Assembly (NCBI RefSeq): GCF_018143015.1
Contig: NC_054741.1
Coordinates: 59,208,197 to 59,272,196, forward strand
DNA length: 64,000 nt
Direction: 5' to 3'
From: Lytechinus variegatus
Lineage: Eukaryota; Echinodermata; Echinoidea; Temnopleuroida; Toxopneustidae
The position numbers were made by a program, and so were the translations under genes. Below, one piece after another: positions 1 through 9,683 of this stretch. The notes beneath the pieces are model-generated. The model was not told the origin of the DNA. It did not search any database and worked only from the letters and a program-made list of their open reading frames with translations. The stretch's first letter is position 1; each line of letters starts with the position of its first letter.

Positions 1-621
1 ATGACTTCCTCTTGCATGCTAATGTGGAATTATTATAAGATGTAAAAAAAATACATATCAATCATCATGATCATCTATTTGGACTTCCCTTGATGATCAC
101 TATTTGTTTATATACAGTATTGATACTCCTTACTTTTTTCAAGTTGTAAAAAAAATCTGGAAAATAAGACAAACCATATGGTTTCATGAAATGCAGATGG
201 GTTTGAAAAAGTAGAACCGCATTTCTTTAGAAAAAAATATTTTGTGGAATTACAAGTGACAGTTGTGACATATATCATGTAGATATACATTTTATATAAA
301 AATTATAACATTTTAGCCCCATAATTTACACAAAGTTTCATTCATTAATTGTTTAAATAGTGTTTGGAAATCATCAATTAATTCACTAAAATATAACTTC
401 ACACAAAACCTCAAGTTTTTCAGCTCGTAAAAATGCTGTGAACACTTGTACATTTCCCATCATGAAAAAAATTATAACATATTGCTCCCGATTGTATATA
501 TTGAGGTTACTTAATTATATTGTCCTGAATGACTACTTATTAAAAGATTTTTCATAAAAAGGGAAGAATTTAGGGGCAATGCTCCTTCTGATTGATAAAA
601 AGTTCTTTTTTTATTCAGGCT
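1..621. other. AT-rich DNA without a gene
   Basis: I see only AT-rich sequence with short A and T runs. Open frames here are short and have no recognisable domain or codon bias. No repeat end or RNA gene is apparent. Confidence 0.6.
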
Positions 622-737
622 GCCCAGTACAACACGCAAGTGCCTGTACAACACACAAGTGTCCCGTACGACACACAAGTGTCCCGTACGACACAGAAGT
701 GTCCTGTACGACACACAAGTGTCCCGTACGACACATT
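622..737. repeat. 20-bp minisatellite built on GTCCCGTACGACACACAAGT
   Basis: Just under six head-to-tail copies of a 20-bp unit are visible, the first two more diverged than the rest. The unit centres on the palindrome CGTACG flanked by TGT/ACA-like arms, so each copy is a near-palindrome. Single copies of the same core recur outside the array at 898-911, 921-934, 1119-1132 and 1287-1300. Confidence 0.9.
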
Positions 738-1381
738 ATTTTGTTTATGATATATTGACAGAAATATTCAGCTAATAGCGGTTTCTAACCTAATGAGTGT
801 CTTAGTTTGATAGGATTATCATTATCATCAGCCAAATAATGTGATTGAAGAAGTCAAAGAGACATAAAGTAAGAAAGTTTGGCTTCAATTTAGAGATGTC
901 CCGTACGACACATTTTGAATGTCCCGTACGCCACAATGTTCTCGAAAATTATAATTTGCTTTATTTATTCATGAATGTTTATTTTGCTTTCTTTTATAGA
1001 TGTGTTTGTTCTTGGGTAATTGAATGTCAATTTGAGTTCGGTTTCTATGAAATTTATCTGCCCAACTCACAGACTTTTGAGTACAAACTTGAGGTTTCTA
1101 AAAAAGCCACTTTTTCTGCGTCCGTACGACACATTACTATTTTAAATCTGTATTATACAGGATGTGAATTCAAGTCATGTTAAGTCTTGGTTTTTCTAAC
1201 ACTCTGGTAGTACTTGATGATCACCTATAGTTACTGGAATATTTTTAGTTTTTTCTTGTAAAAAAACTGTCAAATGTTCTCTAAATGTCCCGTACGACAC
1301 GTATGGAATCACCCTACTAACTGAACTTCTGTCAGTTCTGAATCTGATTATCATTCTGAGACTGACTCACTGAGTGCACCG
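738..1381. other. Non-coding stretch with four isolated CGTACG motifs
   Basis: There is no convincing gene. A 112-codon open frame at 845-1183 has no known domain and contains three of the dispersed minisatellite cores, so I treat it as chance. The spaced 14-bp motifs are the only structure. Confidence 0.5.
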
Positions 1382-1390
1382 TAGGCGTAG

Positions 1391-2403
1391 TTAGCCTGGG
1401 CGTTGTGGGGAGTGAAAGTTATATACTGTACGTAGCTCACTCCCCACTAACGCCTGGAATCACCGTACATGCCTTTGCGTGTCGGACAGGATTACCCATG
1501 GTGAACCTAGACCTAAATCACCAATTTTAGTTATAGTTTTTCGCCCAAAGTTATGTACATGGGCAAGTTTTATGTTTACCCCCATTTAAATATATTTTTC
1601 TTAATTTCCATTAAATAAATAGTCGTAAAATTGAAAGAAGTTAAGAGCAAGAGCGTTCACTTACCCCCGTCTGTTTATGCCGCCATTTTGATTTCTTTTG
1701 TTATGATACCTAGATACACACGCGGTAACACGCGTGCAGAGCTGCAACTTAGATTTAAAAAATACTTGCATTTGTTAATTAAAATACCGATTTGTAAAAT
1801 ATTTGTTTCGGTTGATAAATATCATGACATAATTTATGCAAATATTTTTTTATTCCAAGTTGGCAGTCAAACCGCCAACTTGGATTAAAAAATTATTTGC
1901 ATCTGCCGATAGATATCAGGAATCGCAAAATATATTTTTTTTATCGATAAATATCATATAAATTATTTCATGATATTTATCAACCGAAACAAATATTTTA
2001 CAAATCGGGATTTTTATTAACAAATGCAAGTATTTTTTAAATCTAAGTTGCAGCTCTGCACGCGTGTTACCGCGTGTGTATCTAGGTATCATAACAAAAG
2101 AAATCAAAATGGCGGCATAAACAGACGGGGGTAAGTGAACGCTCTTGCTCTTAACTTCTTTCAATTTTACGACTATTCATTTAATGAAAAGTAACAAAAA
2201 TCTATTCAAATGGGGTAAACATAAAACTTGCCCATGTACATAACTTTGGGCGAAAAACTATATAACTAAAATTGGTGATTTAGGTCTAGGTTCACCATGG
2301 GTAATCCTGTCCGACACGCAAAGGCATGTACGGTGATTCCAGGCGTTAGTGGGGAGTGAGCTACGTACAGTATATAACTTTCACTCCCCACAACGCCCCA
2401 GGC
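1391..2403. mobile_element. Mutator-like foldback (long-TIR) element, 9-bp target duplication
   Basis: The element is almost entirely two inverted arms of about 480-500 bp that pair through 1391-1850 and 1930-2403. It is flanked by the perfect 9-bp direct repeat TAGGCGTAG at 1382-1390 and 2404-2412. Long terminal inverted repeats with a 9-bp duplication are typical of Mutator/MULE elements. Each arm end also holds a shorter stem (CCTGGGCGTTGTGGGGAGTG pairing with sequence about 40 bp inward). No transposase is present, so it is non-autonomous. Identical 65-codon open frames occur in both arms only because the arms mirror each other. Confidence 0.8.
1855..1883. repeat. Perfect hairpin near the centre of the foldback element
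   Basis: CCAAGTTGGC at 1855-1864 pairs exactly with GCCAACTTGG at 1874-1883 around a 9-nt loop. It lies in the unpaired central part of the foldback element, so it may be a remnant of a nested insertion. Confidence 0.8.
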
Positions 2404-2412
2404 TAGGCGTAG

Positions 2413-3517
2413 TCACTCTAGGCGACACCGCAATACTTACCCGTGTTAAGAAACTGGGACTCCACTCACGCGCATTTGGGCCGCCCTAGCTTAGAACTAA
2501 GCTTTGTTTCACGAAAAATTGAATATTCTTATAATTCAATACATGTAACTAATTAGATTAGTACTGTTAAATCGGTACTGACCGGTTCTTTTCTTGAATT
2601 TTCTTGAAAATTCCCACGCTTCTGGCTTCAATTCTGCTATAAATTCTGTCGCCATAGACAGCTACACATGCAACTTTATTTATAAATGGAGCGCCCCTTA
2701 CGAGAGTCGCTAATGCCGCGGAAAAATTGTTAGGCATTTTGGCCTGTGGTCAAGGCGTTCTTCTGTTCTATTTTTTTTATAGGTATGAGATCGAAATCAC
2801 AGCGACTATTCACACTGTTCCATAATGATTCCGAAAGGAGGTGCAACACCCCCCACCCACATGGGCGCAAATCCCAGGGGGACACTTCCCCCTAACCCAA
2901 AATAGTAGGGGCACATTATCAAATGTCCCCCTACTATTTTTGTTCTTTTATATATGATGGAAAGAAATAGGCCTACATCATTTAAATCGAAGTAAAACAT
3001 GTATTTTGGACGAGACGACCTTCTTTTGGGGGTGATAAACCTTCCTTTTTGTTTTTTTTTGTTAGTTTGTTTTTGTTTTTTTTTTGCCTGTTTTCCAGCC
3101 CCTGGTCCCCTACCTTAGATTTCCACCCTTGCCTCCCACTACTCTTGATATTGTTTGCGAATCTGTTTTGTAAATTAAAGGGGAATTTCACCCTGATAAA
3201 AAGATGATGAAAATATGAGAAAAATCATTCAAAATATCGATGAAGGTGTTATTTGACAAAAAATGGAGTTGATAGAATTTAGAATGCTTGATTTATTGTG
3301 ACGTCTATAACGAGCAGTTGCTCTATCCTAAATATAAAATGCCCAAATTTCCCATTTTTAATGGTCCGTAACGACCCACTTTTTTCTTTTTGATAACAAG
3401 TATGAATTGATATACTAAATGTACCATAAAAATCATTATCATGTATTTCTTGACATTTCATTTACTTTTTTACCATAATAATAGCTGCTTGCAAAGGCCT
3501 ACGCCGTCACAAAAAAA
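2413..3517. other. Intergenic DNA with one short inverted repeat and T runs
   Basis: No gene is supported. A 13-bp stem, AAAATAGTAGGGG at about 2899-2911 and its complement at about 2927-2940, sits in a G/C-run-rich patch (2830-2940) that resembles degenerate MITE sequence. Poly-T runs occupy 3046-3082. Confidence 0.5.
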
Positions 3518-4083
3518 CCCGGGGGGGGGGGGGGCCACTTACATTGACGAGTGGATACCATGCGCGACCAAAAAAACACGTAAAAAGGATGTCCTTTTCA
3601 CGATAGGGCACGTTACCTACGTAACGTGATAAGGGTGTCAAAAACACAAAAATAACGAAAAAAGGGTATCTATTAATTCGCTAGGAAAACCGTCGTGTTT
3701 AGGGTTTAATTTGCGGGGATGATAAAACAAAATCAAAATGTTTTATAAAGGATGTCCTTTTTGCTCCAACACTTCGTGTTTAGAGTCCGATTTGCGCGAG
3801 GTGTAGAAGGTGGGGTCGTACTAAACCAAATAAGGTAAAGCCGACGACCGAAGGACCCGTAACAATAAAACATTCCTGTACTTGTTTAGGGGTTCATTTC
3901 AGGGAATATTTGCCAAGAGTATCGTTTTGTTTCCAATACTTGTTAAGGGTAGGGTTTCACACGCCAATACTTGTTAGGGGGTGCATTTTCAGAATATGGA
4001 AATTACGTGTTTAGGGTGCTTTTCGAGACCCCATGGTCGCGCATGGTATCCACTCGTGAATGGAAGTGGCCCCCCCCCCCGGG
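3518..4083. mobile_element. Inverted-repeat element with poly-G ends
   Basis: About 55-60 bp at each end are inverted copies: CCC, a long G run, then GGCCACTT and a shared block reading GAGTGGATACCATGCGCGAC. The flanks CAAAAAAA (3510-3517) and CAAAAAAA (4084-4091) match over 8 bp, but they are low complexity. Inside are several near-repeats of ACTTGTTAGGGG and CGTGTTTAGGGTG and a small hairpin, CACGTTAC/GTAACGTG, near 3609. No transposase is present. Confidence 0.65.
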
Positions 4084-4240
4084 CAAAAAAAAAATCTTAC
4101 CTTTGAAAAAAATTGGTGGGGGATGGATTTTCCTCGAACGCATACCAATTTTTTTTCTGCTATTTTCATAATAAACTTTAAATGAATTCAACTTTGCACT
4201 ACTTAATTTTTTCAAAGACAAAATAACAAAATTACATCTC

Positions 4241-4352
4241 GTCATCATCATCATCACCACTATCATTAGCATCACCATCATCATCACCACAACCGTCACC
4301 ACAACCATCATCATCACCAAGATAATTTTCATCATCATCATTGCCATCATCA
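4241..4352. repeat. (ATC)n-type microsatellite
   Basis: Imperfect CAT/CAC triplets run for about 110 bp. They create a methionine- and valine-rich open frame on the minus strand, which I do not regard as a gene. Confidence 0.9.
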
Positions 4353-4676
4353 TCTTTTTTTTTCTTTATTTTTTCCCCATCCCTTTTTTTTTTCTTCCAA
4401 TATTCCTCCTTTTTTTAGAGCGGCACACCGTCATGCTCCCTCACTGATTATCCGCCTCTATATGCTTGGTGTTGTATAAATTGGCGGATACCTCATAAAA
4501 TGAAATACTGAAGAGAAAATAAGGAAAGGGAAAAAGTAAGAAGAAAAAGAAGATGAGAAGAAAAAAGAAAGCCAAACAAATGAAACAAAACAATGTCAAA
4601 ATTTCGTAATAAAGTCTTCTACGTCAGTTTAATAATGATGTTTTCATTGAAATGAGAACAAAAAAAGAATTGAAAC
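4353..4676. other. Low-complexity A/G-rich spacer
   Basis: T-rich then A/G-rich sequence without open frames or repeat ends that I can recognise. Confidence 0.5.
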
Positions 4677-4856
4677 CATAGGCGGCGGAAGCGGGGACGT
4701 TCCCCCCTAAATTTGTTGTTGACCTTTTTTTTTTGCTTGTCAATTTATTTTCCTACGTCCCCCCCCTAAAATGTTTGGGTTGAGAGCCTTTTTTTTTTGC
4801 TTGTCAAAATTTTTTAGGTTGTCCTCTCCTAAAATTTGGGGCTTCCGCCGCCAATG
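4677..4856. mobile_element. hAT-type MITE, TIR CATWGGCGGCGGAAGC
   Basis: A 16-bp terminal inverted repeat with one mismatch bounds this 180-bp element. The flanking octamer ATTGAAAC is duplicated perfectly at 4669-4676 and 4857-4864, as expected for the hAT superfamily. The interior has three C-run/T-run modules containing TTTTGCTTGTCAA. A diverged relative with the same right end lies at about 53890-54142. Confidence 0.85.
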
Positions 4857-5459
4857 ATTGAAACAATGAGGTAAAAAGGACTACATTATATAGTGTAAAG
4901 AAATAGAGGGAAGCTCCGAGACAATAAAAAGGTTGAAAAAGAAAAAAATGTGAAAACACAAAGCTCTCACAACATGAGCATAATAAATAATAACAAATAA
5001 GCGAGGACAAGTAGCTGAGGGACCCCCCCAACTCTCTCTCTCTAGTTATCTATCTATCTATCCGACTCGATTATATAAGAGAAGAATTTACTAATCAAAA
5101 TATTATGAGCAAAAAGCACGAGCTGATATTTTTTATGAATATTCAAAACTGATAGAGAGACGCAATCGAATTATTCGAATGCGACAAAATTGATGATCTG
5201 AGAATTTATTGTTTTTAGGAATTCATTAAAAGCATAAAGTTGATCAGCATTAAAATATGGCAGGCGCAACGCATGAGCTAAAGCTTTATAGGCATACACC
5301 GATAAAAAATTTTAAGTATTTTTGGTAATCATGAAAAAAATTGATATTTCATGAAAGAAAGCTCAAATCCCGAGGAGGAATATTCTTATGAATTGACTTT
5401 AAAAAAAACTGTGGTAAGCCCCATTTAATATTTGATTATAAGTCGAATAAAACAGTAAA
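4857..5459. other. Intergenic DNA with a short CT/ATCT microsatellite
   Basis: A CT then ATCT microsatellite occupies about 5029-5063. The rest is AT-rich with no gene or clear repeat boundary. Confidence 0.5.
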
Positions 5460-5892
5460 AGCTGAAAAACGTTCGCGTGATATTTGGCAACCTCCCCCCC
5501 CAAAAAAAAATAAATAAAAAATAAAAAAAAGTTTTTAACTATAATAATGATCGAAGGTAATTTTGTCTCGCGTAGAACTGGACAAATGAAAAAAAAATGT
5601 CACTAAAAAAATGAAGGTAATTTTGACCCACGTAAAATTTGGCGAGCCCCCCCCCAAAAAAAAAAGAAAAAAGGTTTTAACAAGCAAAAAAAGGCTAAAA
5701 AGAGAAAGAAGAGACAAGAATATGAACGAAATATCCCCATTACAAATAATGCTGTGATCATCATAAGGGAGGGGTCGCATAACTAGTATGAACAACGTAT
5801 TTAATTCCAAAATATTTACTACAAATCTCAATAGGGGGATCGGGCAGAAATGCTCACCCCCACCCCCACCCCCCCCCCCCGATCCGCCACTG
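5460..5892. repeat. Decayed transposon sequence ending in a GGCGGATC-type terminus
   Basis: C-run/A-run modules repeat twice (near 5490 and 5650), each beside the shared phrase GAAGGTAATTTTG. The stretch ends at 5892 in CGATCCGCCACTG, the complement of the CAGTGGCGGATC-type hAT end seen elsewhere in the window. I could not find the matching left end, so this is a fragment. Confidence 0.5.
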
Positions 5893-6907
5893 ATTCCAAT
5901 CAATAATGACATTTATCTGCAATACTGATACTTTGGAATCAAGATACTGAAGATTGATACGCTTTACATAAATTATGAACGTCTGACAAAAAGATAATCT
6001 ACCGATCACCTGACCGATCAGCTGACCAGTTCGCGTATCACTTCGGAGTTGATCACTCGTCGCAGCTGTGTGGAACGCTCACCGAAAATCAACAAAAAGG
6101 GCCTGAAATGTAAGTTTAATAGTAATTCATTTTAATTTCAACTCATTTTTTGAAGTATTTAAAGGCTTCCCACCAAATGAAAGTCATATCGCATAACTCT
6201 AATTTGTATTAAGGCGTACATTTACCAAAGTCTTGGGTTTTAAATCAGAACTGAATTGTCTAACCCATAATTTTGGGTAATGTCGCCTATGATGTCCATA
6301 CATGTTAATGTTTGGACCTCATTGGTACTTGGAGTGGGCGTAGTCGAGTACGGTACATGTAACTCGACTGATTTTTACTCTCCAGGAGCCTTCAGGCATG
6401 CAAGCTAGAGTAATATAGACCATGTAGATCTAAGAAAATCCAGCGACAGGGTCAAGGGGAATCAGAAATTTCGGAAGAACCGAGTGAAAAGGGGAACAAG
6501 TCAAGGGTCTAATCGTCTAACGTCAACGAGTACGTCTAGCCGTGTCACAGAGCTCGCGAAAGACCAACACAGAAATGCACTTATGGGGCTACACAAAACC
6601 ATTTCCGCGAGAATTTTTTTCACTAACTCGACTCTCACGACCGTACCTAAGATACATGCATTTATGACATAAATTCGGACATTACTTCACAAATCAATGC
6701 ATAAAAAAAGTTACAAAAAATATTGCTCATCAAACAAATATGTCAAATTACTCACAATTTTCTCGGAGTTCGGTCCAGCATGTATTTTTTCCACCACTTT
6801 CACGTCCAGTCTTCCACCTTAAATTTTGCTGCAAAATTATCGTCCAGCGGTTGTTGTCTGCTAGCTAGATGTACCCAAATGCTGCGCTGTGATTGGCCAA
6901 TTACGCC
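5893..6907. other. Intergenic DNA, nothing recognised
   Basis: Mixed-composition sequence, less AT-rich around 6340-6560. A 62-codon open frame at 6484-6672 has no recognised domain. No repeat ends or RNA genes seen. Confidence 0.4.
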
Positions 6908-7113
6908 TAGAATCCACGGATTCTGTGGAGTCCACTGTTTCAGACCACCCCAAACAGTTGACTCGAAATCGTGACGTAATGGACTTGGTAGAATCCGTGG
7001 ATTCGGTCGAGTCCACCTTTGTGAATCACAAAAGCGAATCCGTGGACTGTGGACTCAACAAAATCCGTGGATTAATCCGTGGATTTTGCAGAATCCACCT
7101 TTGTGAATTCGGG
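6908..7113. repeat. Cluster of AATCCGTGGATT-like palindromic motifs
   Basis: The 12-mer AATCCGTGGATT or close variants occur at about 6911, 6992, 7040, 7062 and 7075, mixed with GAGTCCAC and CCACCTTTGTGAAT (twice). A TATATAA lies just downstream at about 7117-7123, and ATTGGCCAAT lies just upstream near 6893. The right edge (CCACCTTTGTGAATTCGGGCC) looks like a repeat terminus, so a MITE remnant is more likely than a promoter. Confidence 0.5.
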
Positions 7114-7287
7114 CCTATATAAGACGCCTATTTAAAAAATCGGGGTTTGCCTTGTAGTTTTAGCTTTTCATTCTCAATAATGGTTGTTTTCAGGGTTTAT
7201 TATTTGTAATACATGCACTTGTACGCATATTTCATCTTGGTTTGATAATTTTTTTTTAAATCGGCAGCCCGCAAAGTTAAACAATAC
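7114..7287. other. Left flank of the LTR retrotransposon
   Basis: AT-rich sequence ending in ATAC (7284-7287), which is repeated just after the right LTR at 16473-16476. Confidence 0.7.
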
Positions 7288-7920
7288 TGTAACAGTAAAT
7301 TTTGCTGGGTCTATCTATTTTACTCTTTACTCTTACATTTGGCTTTCCATACTTTATTGTTTACATTCAACTTGTTTATTTCCATTCCTACTCATCTCAT
7401 CCTTCTTTCCATCCTCTCAATCCACATACATTGTCATGATCTCATCTTTCATTCCATCTCCACAATACATCTCACATAGCAACACAGGTTCATTGCATTT
7501 CATTCATTCATTCAGTTTCCCCTCAGTCATGCTTCCTGGTTTTCCATTAGCTTTCCACTCCACATGGTCTTATTGTTTAATTCTCATTAGGATTCAGTTT
7601 AACTCATGATCACCCTTCTCTATTCTCTGATTGGTTCTTATTTTTAAATAGGGTTAGTTCATTTTATAGTTCATACCATTTTCCTTATATTTGATTGGTT
7701 GATTTCTATGATTATCCAATGTGGGTACATTGGCAGAAGATAAGATTGGAAAGTAAAGTCAGTGCTGATCTGGACTTCATCTTGTCAACTTCTAATTTAT
7801 TTTGTGTTCACCCTATCTTCAGTTTAATAATTTTAGTTTAATTAAAGGAGAGCTTAGTTTGATTGAGTACAGGAGAGCATAGGAGACTGAGTTTGGAAGT
7901 GTACAAACGGTCATGTTACA
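7288..7920 (+). repeat. 5' LTR of the Ty3/Gypsy element
   Basis: The 633-bp direct repeat carries the 6-bp inverted ends TGTAAC/GTTACA and matches 15840-16472 throughout. It contains two ATTGGTT/CCAAT-type motifs in its second half, plausible promoter parts, but no clear TATA box. Confidence 0.95.
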
Positions 7921-8606
7921 ACTGGTGCCAGCGGTGTTCCGTTGTCTTATCCGGACCTGATCCAGCCACGCCCTCACTTCATATATTTTTGCTTCCAGTC
8001 TATGCCATTCCTGTTTTGTCAGCATCAACATTTTCTTCCTCCTTCATATTTCTGAGCTCCACCCTTCTTCATGTATTTTGATACATTATTATTGGTGAGT
8101 CTACCTACATTTTGTTTGTATTTTACACCCTCCTTCATTTGATAACAGTATATAGTCAGCTTTCCAGCAGCACTCATTTTCTAGCCATTTACATCATAGC
8201 TCCTGGCTAGATTTTGTAATATTTTTGCTACATCCTTGTTTTGATGTTGGCAGAGTTGGTCGCCCTACTTCATCTGGTGTCTTCCTCTCATATGTCCTGA
8301 CATGCCAGCTATTGGAGTTTAGATATAAGAGTTCTAACTCTTGTTGTAAATCTCCCTCCTTCAGATGTAGTTTAACTGATATAGATCTCTTTGCATCCAA
8401 ACAATCTGGTGGTATATCTTCCTCCTTCATATTGGTGCTCAGATCTTGACATTAGCTTTGTATCCAAGCAACGAAGATCTATATTTAATTTATTTTTCTC
8501 TACTTGAGACTAGTATTTACTAGAGAAGAAAAGGGAACCTTCCTCCTTCATAGTTATACGAATACCTCAAAACTATTCACCTATTTCATCCTTCGTCGAC
8601 ATAGTC
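7921..8606 (+). other. Retrotransposon leader with candidate primer-binding site
   Basis: The leader starts two bases after the LTR with TGGTGCCAGC (from 7923), which has the TGG start expected of a tRNA primer-binding site; I cannot name the tRNA. The phrase CCTCCTTCA recurs about six times between 8030 and 8555, for example near 8352 and 8541. Confidence 0.6.
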
Positions 8607-9440
8607 ATGTTTCGATTTGAATTGCCAGAGTTTTTCTCTGGCGAAGATGGAAAGGACTTTAGACAATGGGTTAGAAGATTGGAGGTAGTTGCAGCGGCTG
8701 ACTCATCAGTGGCCGACAAGCTTCAATTTGTCCTTCCCTCCAAATTGACAGGACCTGCTTTCTCTGTATGGGAAAGTCTACCTCCAAGTGAACAGGCCGA
8801 CTTTAAACAGGCCAAAGAGAGACTATCTGCAATTTTTGGTCGGTCTGATTTTATTACTACATTCCAGTCATGTATTACAGCTCGAGTGAGGCAGCCGGGA
8901 GAGCAGATCCCTGTGTACGCAGCTGCCATTGCATCATTGGTCGAGGAAGCTTTTCCTTCTTATGGTGATAATGCCAAGGAAGGGGAGAAGTTCCGAAGAT
9001 TTGTCGCTGGCCTGAGCAATGTTTTGCAAGTGAAAATCCATGAAATGGGAGCAAAGACTTTCCAAGAGGCTGTCGAATTGGCTAATAGAATTGAGAGAGC
9101 TCATATTTTCGGCAGACAGACCGAAACCCCCAGTGCAGCTGTCTCTCCATCTGAGGAAACTTCTGATCACCCTTCTCTTCAGAAAGTTTTAGATCGTCTG
9201 GAAGATCTTGAGAAGAAAGTTTCTTCGCTGACACTTCACCCTACATCTCGTACCCGAGGTAGAGACAAATCGCCTCGTTCTCCTTTCAAAGAGGACCGAC
9301 GTCGAGCATCCAGTCCTAGTCCAAGGCGGTATCCTGATTTCCGACGGGAAAGAGAGACAAGCCCCATCCATCGTGGCTATGACTCCCCAGATTATGAGTA
9401 TCATAGTCGAGAAAGAGCAGCAAGCCCCCCTCCATCGTAA
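8607..9440 (+). CDS. Gag region of the Ty3/Gypsy element
   Basis: A 277-residue open frame beginning MFRFELPEFFSGEDGKDF, which resembles the start of capsid-type Gag proteins of Ty3/Gypsy elements (retrotransposon gag family). The first 170 residues fit an alpha-helical capsid. A short acidic/leucine heptad stretch follows at about 190-212. The C-terminal part is rich in Arg, Ser and Pro and would suit nucleic-acid binding. It sits between the leader and pol as expected. Fossil element; identification rests on position and sequence style. Confidence 0.8.
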   Translation: MFRFELPEFFSGEDGKDFRQWVRRLEVVAAADSSVADKLQFVLPSKLTGPAFSVWESLPPSEQADFKQAKERLSAIFGRSDFITTFQSCITARVRQPGEQIPVYAAAIASLVEEAFPSYGDNAKEGEKFRRFVAGLSNVLQVKIHEMGAKTFQEAVELANRIERAHIFGRQTETPSAAVSPSEETSDHPSLQKVLDRLEDLEKKVSSLTLHPTSRTRGRDKSPRSPFKEDRRRASSPSPRRYPDFRRERETSPIHRGYDSPDYEYHSRERAASPPPS

Positions 9441-9683
9441 TTATGCTGATAAATTTCGCCGACGATCGCCGAGTCCCCGTCGTCAGAACTACAATAATTG
9501 GCGACGTTCACCGAGTCCTAGTGACAGACGAGACAGAGGAAGAAGCCCCCTCCGTCGTGATAGATACTATGATGACTATCGCCAACCTGAACGTCAAGGT
9601 AATGTGGATACATCCTTTCGTCCTCATTCTCCAAGGAGAGTACATTTCTCTGATAGGCAGGGAAACGACCGTTAGTTGATGTT

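Noticed and set aside
1631-2164. A peptide frame found twice with the same sequence, suggesting a conserved small gene
   Set aside because: The copies are on opposite strands because they lie in the two arms of one foldback element; there is no domain and no independent conservation.
4003-4353. Methionine-rich minus-strand frame
   Set aside because: It is produced by the ATC-type microsatellite and transposon-end sequence.
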